35,113 nucleotides of DNA. Origin: Nitrosopumilaceae archaeon. Its GTDB lineage: Archaea > Thermoproteota > Nitrososphaeria > Nitrososphaerales > Nitrosopumilaceae. The notes beneath the pieces were generated by a model. The model was not told the origin of the DNA. It did not search any database and saw only the letters and a program-made list of their open reading frames with translations. This document shows, in pieces, positions 32,645-35,113 of this stretch (within the stretch, counting starts at the first letter, position 1; every line of letters starts with the position of its first letter). The stretch spans positions 1 through 35,113 of the forward strand of contig JANQNN010000037.1 of the NCBI GenBank assembly GCA_028279545.1, given 5' to 3'. The position numbers were made by a program, and so were the translations under genes.

Positions 32645-34003
32645 TTGGTCGCCTTAGATCAGGCTTTAAATCATTCAAAAAAATTAAAGATTGACGAATG
32701 TGAAATTGTACACGTAAAACGGAAAATAACAACAGTCCGAATCACAGATTCCGAAATTTTTGAAATGAAACAAAACTTTGAAGAAAATTACGGAATCAGA
32801 ATTATTCATGATAAAAAAATTCTCTTTAATCAAACAAGTAGTTATGAAGATATTCAAAATGTAATTGAAGATTCTCCGAAACTCTTGGCACATGTTAAAC
32901 CAAGTAAATTTTGGAAATCTCTTCCTTACAAATTAGAATCAACTAGTTTATCTGGGGTTTATGATAAAAAATTAGATGACATTTCAGGGTCCAAAATAAC
33001 GGATATCGCACAAATTTTGATTAATAATGCTGATGATCCGAAAATAAATGCCATTTCTGGTTCCTTAAACATTGTTTCTGAAAATTTTCATATTGAAAAC
33101 ACAAACGGTTTATTTACTTCAGATAAAGGAACTTACATTTCCGGAATAATAAACGCTGATTCACAAGAGGGTACACTCGAAGTTTCTGGAATAGGTCAAG
33201 ATTGTTGTAGGACACTAGATAATTTTTCAGCAAAAAAAATTGCAGAAGATGCAAAAACTATGTGTGTGGAATCCATTAATCCTAAAAAATGTGAAAGTGG
33301 TGAACATACAATTATTTTTGAGCCATATTCAGTAGGAGAGATTTTGGCATTTGTAATGGCTTCTAATTTTAATTTCAAAACATATTCTGAAAAGAAAAGT
33401 TGTTTTTTTGAAAAACTAAATGAAGAGATTGCTGTAGAGGATTTTACTTTGAAAGATAATCCACATATTTCACAAGGAATCGGAACAAAACCATTTGATG
33501 ATGAAGGTGTAAAAACAAAAATTAATACATTGATTGAAAATGGATTATTCAAAAACACATACTGTAATCTTTTTGATGCGTTTAAAGAAGATGAAGAATC
33601 TACAGGAAATGGCCTAAGACCTTCATCACCTATGGGAAGAGGTGCAGAATCTATTCCAGTTTCTTTGCCTCATAATTTACAAGTAGAATCTGGAAGTTCA
33701 TCTCAAGATGATATGATAAAAGAAACCAAACATGGATTACTGGTTGGAAGGTTATGGTATACCTATGCAGTTAATCCGATAAAAGGTGATTTTTCTTGTA
33801 CTGCTAGAAGTGGGATTAGAATAATTGAAGATGGTGAAATCAAAAATCCTGGAAAACCAGTACGAATTATTCATAATTTACCAAAACTATTGCAAAACAT
33901 TTCTTCTGTAGGAAATAATGAAAAAAATGTTTTACAGTGGGCTTCGCTTCCCTCAATCACTCCATCAATTAAAGTTGAAAAAATTAATGTAAACCCAATT
34001 TAA
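32645..34003 (+). CDS. TldD/PmbA family protein, TldE (PmbA)-like
   Basis: A 452-residue protein. The start is TTG directly after the cofH TAA, so translation must be coupled. Family blocks: KITTVRITDSEIFEMKQNFEENYGIRI (about 27-53, N-terminal strand set), IENTNGLFTSDKGTYISG (about 147-164), GIGTKPFDDEGVKTK (about 278-292) and GLLVGRLWYTYAVNPIKGDFS (about 362-382). I see no HExxxH zinc motif, so this is the TldE (PmbA)-type non-catalytic partner rather than TldD, unless the pair lies elsewhere. TldD/TldE heterodimers cleave peptides in maturing RiPPs and antitoxins. The tie to cofGH is unexplained. Confidence 0.85.
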   Translation: MVALDQALNHSKKLKIDECEIVHVKRKITTVRITDSEIFEMKQNFEENYGIRIIHDKKILFNQTSSYEDIQNVIEDSPKLLAHVKPSKFWKSLPYKLESTSLSGVYDKKLDDISGSKITDIAQILINNADDPKINAISGSLNIVSENFHIENTNGLFTSDKGTYISGIINADSQEGTLEVSGIGQDCCRTLDNFSAKKIAEDAKTMCVESINPKKCESGEHTIIFEPYSVGEILAFVMASNFNFKTYSEKKSCFFEKLNEEIAVEDFTLKDNPHISQGIGTKPFDDEGVKTKINTLIENGLFKNTYCNLFDAFKEDEESTGNGLRPSSPMGRGAESIPVSLPHNLQVESGSSSQDDMIKETKHGLLVGRLWYTYAVNPIKGDFSCTARSGIRIIEDGEIKNPGKPVRIIHNLPKLLQNISSVGNNEKNVLQWASLPSITPSIKVEKINVNPI

Positions 34004-34041
34004 AAAATATAGAAAAAAAGGAAAATTAGGCACAAAATTTC

Positions 34042-34986
34042 TCAAATTAGGAAAGCAGATACAAGATAGGCCACATATGCAATTGCTAAAATTAATCCCA
34101 TAGGCCTACTTATCAAACCGATTTTCCATGTTACGATTAATGATACGCTAAATGCAATCATTATTGCATAATCAATAAAAACGTCAGCTGAAACCATAAT
34201 ACTTCCCAACGCTGCCCCAACACCCATTATCATTAAAATATTGTAAATATTACTTCCAATGATATTACCAACTCCGATATCAGTATGCCCCTTACGAATT
34301 GCAATTACTGATGTTATTAATTCTGGAAGAGAAGTTCCAATTGCAATAACTGATAATCCAATAATTTTTTCAGATAAGCCAAACTCTTTTGCTAGAACAA
34401 CTGCATTTTCAACTGTGAGGTAAGCACCTGCACCAAGCAGAGTTACACCAAGGACAATTAATCCTGTAGCTTTGAGGTAAACATTCTTTTTACCATTATC
34501 TGCATCTTCATACTTCTCATTATTTTCTTCTCTTTGTTTTTTTGCATCCTTGAATGTAAAAACTGTAAAAGCAATTAGACCCCCAATTAAAAATAATCCA
34601 TCATATTGTGAAAGTTCACCATCTGTCGATAAAGCAATCAACAAAAGAGATACACCTAACATTATTGGAATTTCTTTTCTTAGAGTTTTCTTACTTATTA
34701 CAAGTGGAACTATTATTGCTGCAACACCTATAACCATTCCAATGTTTGCAATATTACTTCCAATTATGTTCCCTAAAATTATTTCACCATGATCACCAGC
34801 TGCCGCTATACTTGCAGCTAATTCAGGAGTAGAGGTACCATAAGCAACCACAGTCATTCCAATTAGTAAATTACTTATCCGTAATTTTTTGGAGATTATT
34901 ACTCCCCCATTTACCAACCAATTTCCACCAAAGCATAGCATTGCAAGCCCCACTGCAGTTAGTACAGCGTTGATTGCAATCTCCAT
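34042..34986 (-). CDS. CaCA-family Na+/Ca2+ exchanger (YrbG-like)
   Basis: A 314-residue polytopic membrane protein with ten or eleven helices in two inverted halves. Each half carries an alpha-repeat with the ion-binding signature: LIGMTVVAYGTSTPELAAS (about 42-60) and IIGLSVIAIGTSLPELITS (about 203-221), each including the essential Glu, plus GNIIGSNIANIGMV and GNIIGSNIYNILMI after them. An acidic cytoplasmic loop with KKQREENNEKYEDADNGKKN (about 147-166) joins the halves. The protein is full length for prokaryotic CaCA members and exchanges Ca2+ for Na+ or H+. TTTAAAC on the minus strand lies about 25 nt upstream of the ATG. Confidence 0.93.
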   Translation of the reverse strand: MEIAINAVLTAVGLAMLCFGGNWLVNGGVIISKKLRISNLLIGMTVVAYGTSTPELAASIAAAGDHGEIILGNIIGSNIANIGMVIGVAAIIVPLVISKKTLRKEIPIMLGVSLLLIALSTDGELSQYDGLFLIGGLIAFTVFTFKDAKKQREENNEKYEDADNGKKNVYLKATGLIVLGVTLLGAGAYLTVENAVVLAKEFGLSEKIIGLSVIAIGTSLPELITSVIAIRKGHTDIGVGNIIGSNIYNILMIMGVGAALGSIMVSADVFIDYAIMIAFSVSLIVTWKIGLISRPMGLILAIAYVAYLVSAFLI

Positions 34987-35113
34987 AAAGAGTCATCAGG
35001 TCAAGGTTGTTTAAATTGGGTGATTTACCATTAATTCACTATTCTAACAAGCAAATTAGATTCCCAGGCTCCAAAATAGTGTAAAAAAACCATCCAGATA
35101 GACAATCAATATA
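34987..35113. other. Right-end spacer
   Basis: Contains the TATA-like box of the exchanger gene (about 35008-35014). I see no gene or RNA in the rest up to the window end. Confidence 0.3.

Noticed and set aside
1-35113. CRISPR array, transposase, integrase, phage or toxin-antitoxin genes
   Set aside because: Searched by eye for regular repeats, DDE or tyrosine-recombinase motifs and small paired genes; none found. tRNA-Pro shows no duplicated 3' end nearby that would indicate an integration site.

Overview
The window comes from a low-GC archaeal chromosome, most likely a marine ammonia-oxidising thaumarchaeon (Nitrosopumilus/Nitrosarchaeum-like). The evidence is archaeal TFB, archaeal-type RNase P RNA, aIF1/SUI1, Sec61-beta, type II methionine aminopeptidase, Tsr3, DUF2070 and DUF1512 proteins, coenzyme F420 genes, and a geranylgeranyl-reductase fragment for archaeal lipids. 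Many genes start at TTG or GTG about 25 nt after a TATA-like box (leaderless style), and several secreted proteins carry C-terminal motifs I know from Nitrosopumilus-type genomes. Species assignment is inference.

Layout. 1-1.9 kb: end of a geranylgeranyl reductase, a small zinc protein, a SAM methyltransferase, RNase P RNA. 1.9-5.1 kb: a membrane-anchored surface protein on the minus strand, divergent from cofD-cofC, whose promoter carries a perfect 9-bp inverted repeat. 5.1-7.8 kb: TFB, a CPBP-type membrane protease, aIF1, a p27-like zinc protein. 7.9-12.8 kb: a secreted HELSH metallopeptidase candidate, a tiny zinc protein, Sec61-beta with DUF2070, a small exported protein, and a solitary PD-(D/E)XK nuclease. 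12.9-19.8 kb: a membrane-anchored solute-binding protein whose two halves look swapped relative to its family, Tsr3, a 1094-residue lamin-tail/beta-repeat surface protein, and a zinc-ribbon membrane protein. 19.9-24 kb: tRNA-Pro, an EEP-family nuclease/phosphatase, a DUF937-like protein, and two exported proteins including an M6-like metalloprotease. 24-29 kb: methionine aminopeptidase, DUF1512 coupled to a tiny zinc protein, a MetRS-beta/CsaA-like tRNA-binding protein, a possible structured RNA, an SRPBCC protein and a glycosyltransferase. 29-35 kb: an HtrA-like protease, cofG-cofH-PmbA-like operon, and a Na+/Ca2+ exchanger.

How it fits together. Four F420 biosynthesis genes are present in two separate clusters: cofD-cofC (side chain) and cofG-cofH (deazaflavin). 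A second theme is the cell surface: at least seven exported or anchored proteins, two of them predicted zinc proteases, plus Sec61-beta. The rest is core information processing. I see no CRISPR array, transposase, integrase or phage gene, and no recognisable multi-gene defence system. The most unusual items are the apparently permuted binding protein, the palindrome at cofD, the 78-nt fold-back element at 27.2 kb, and the coupling of cofH to a TldE/PmbA-type gene.
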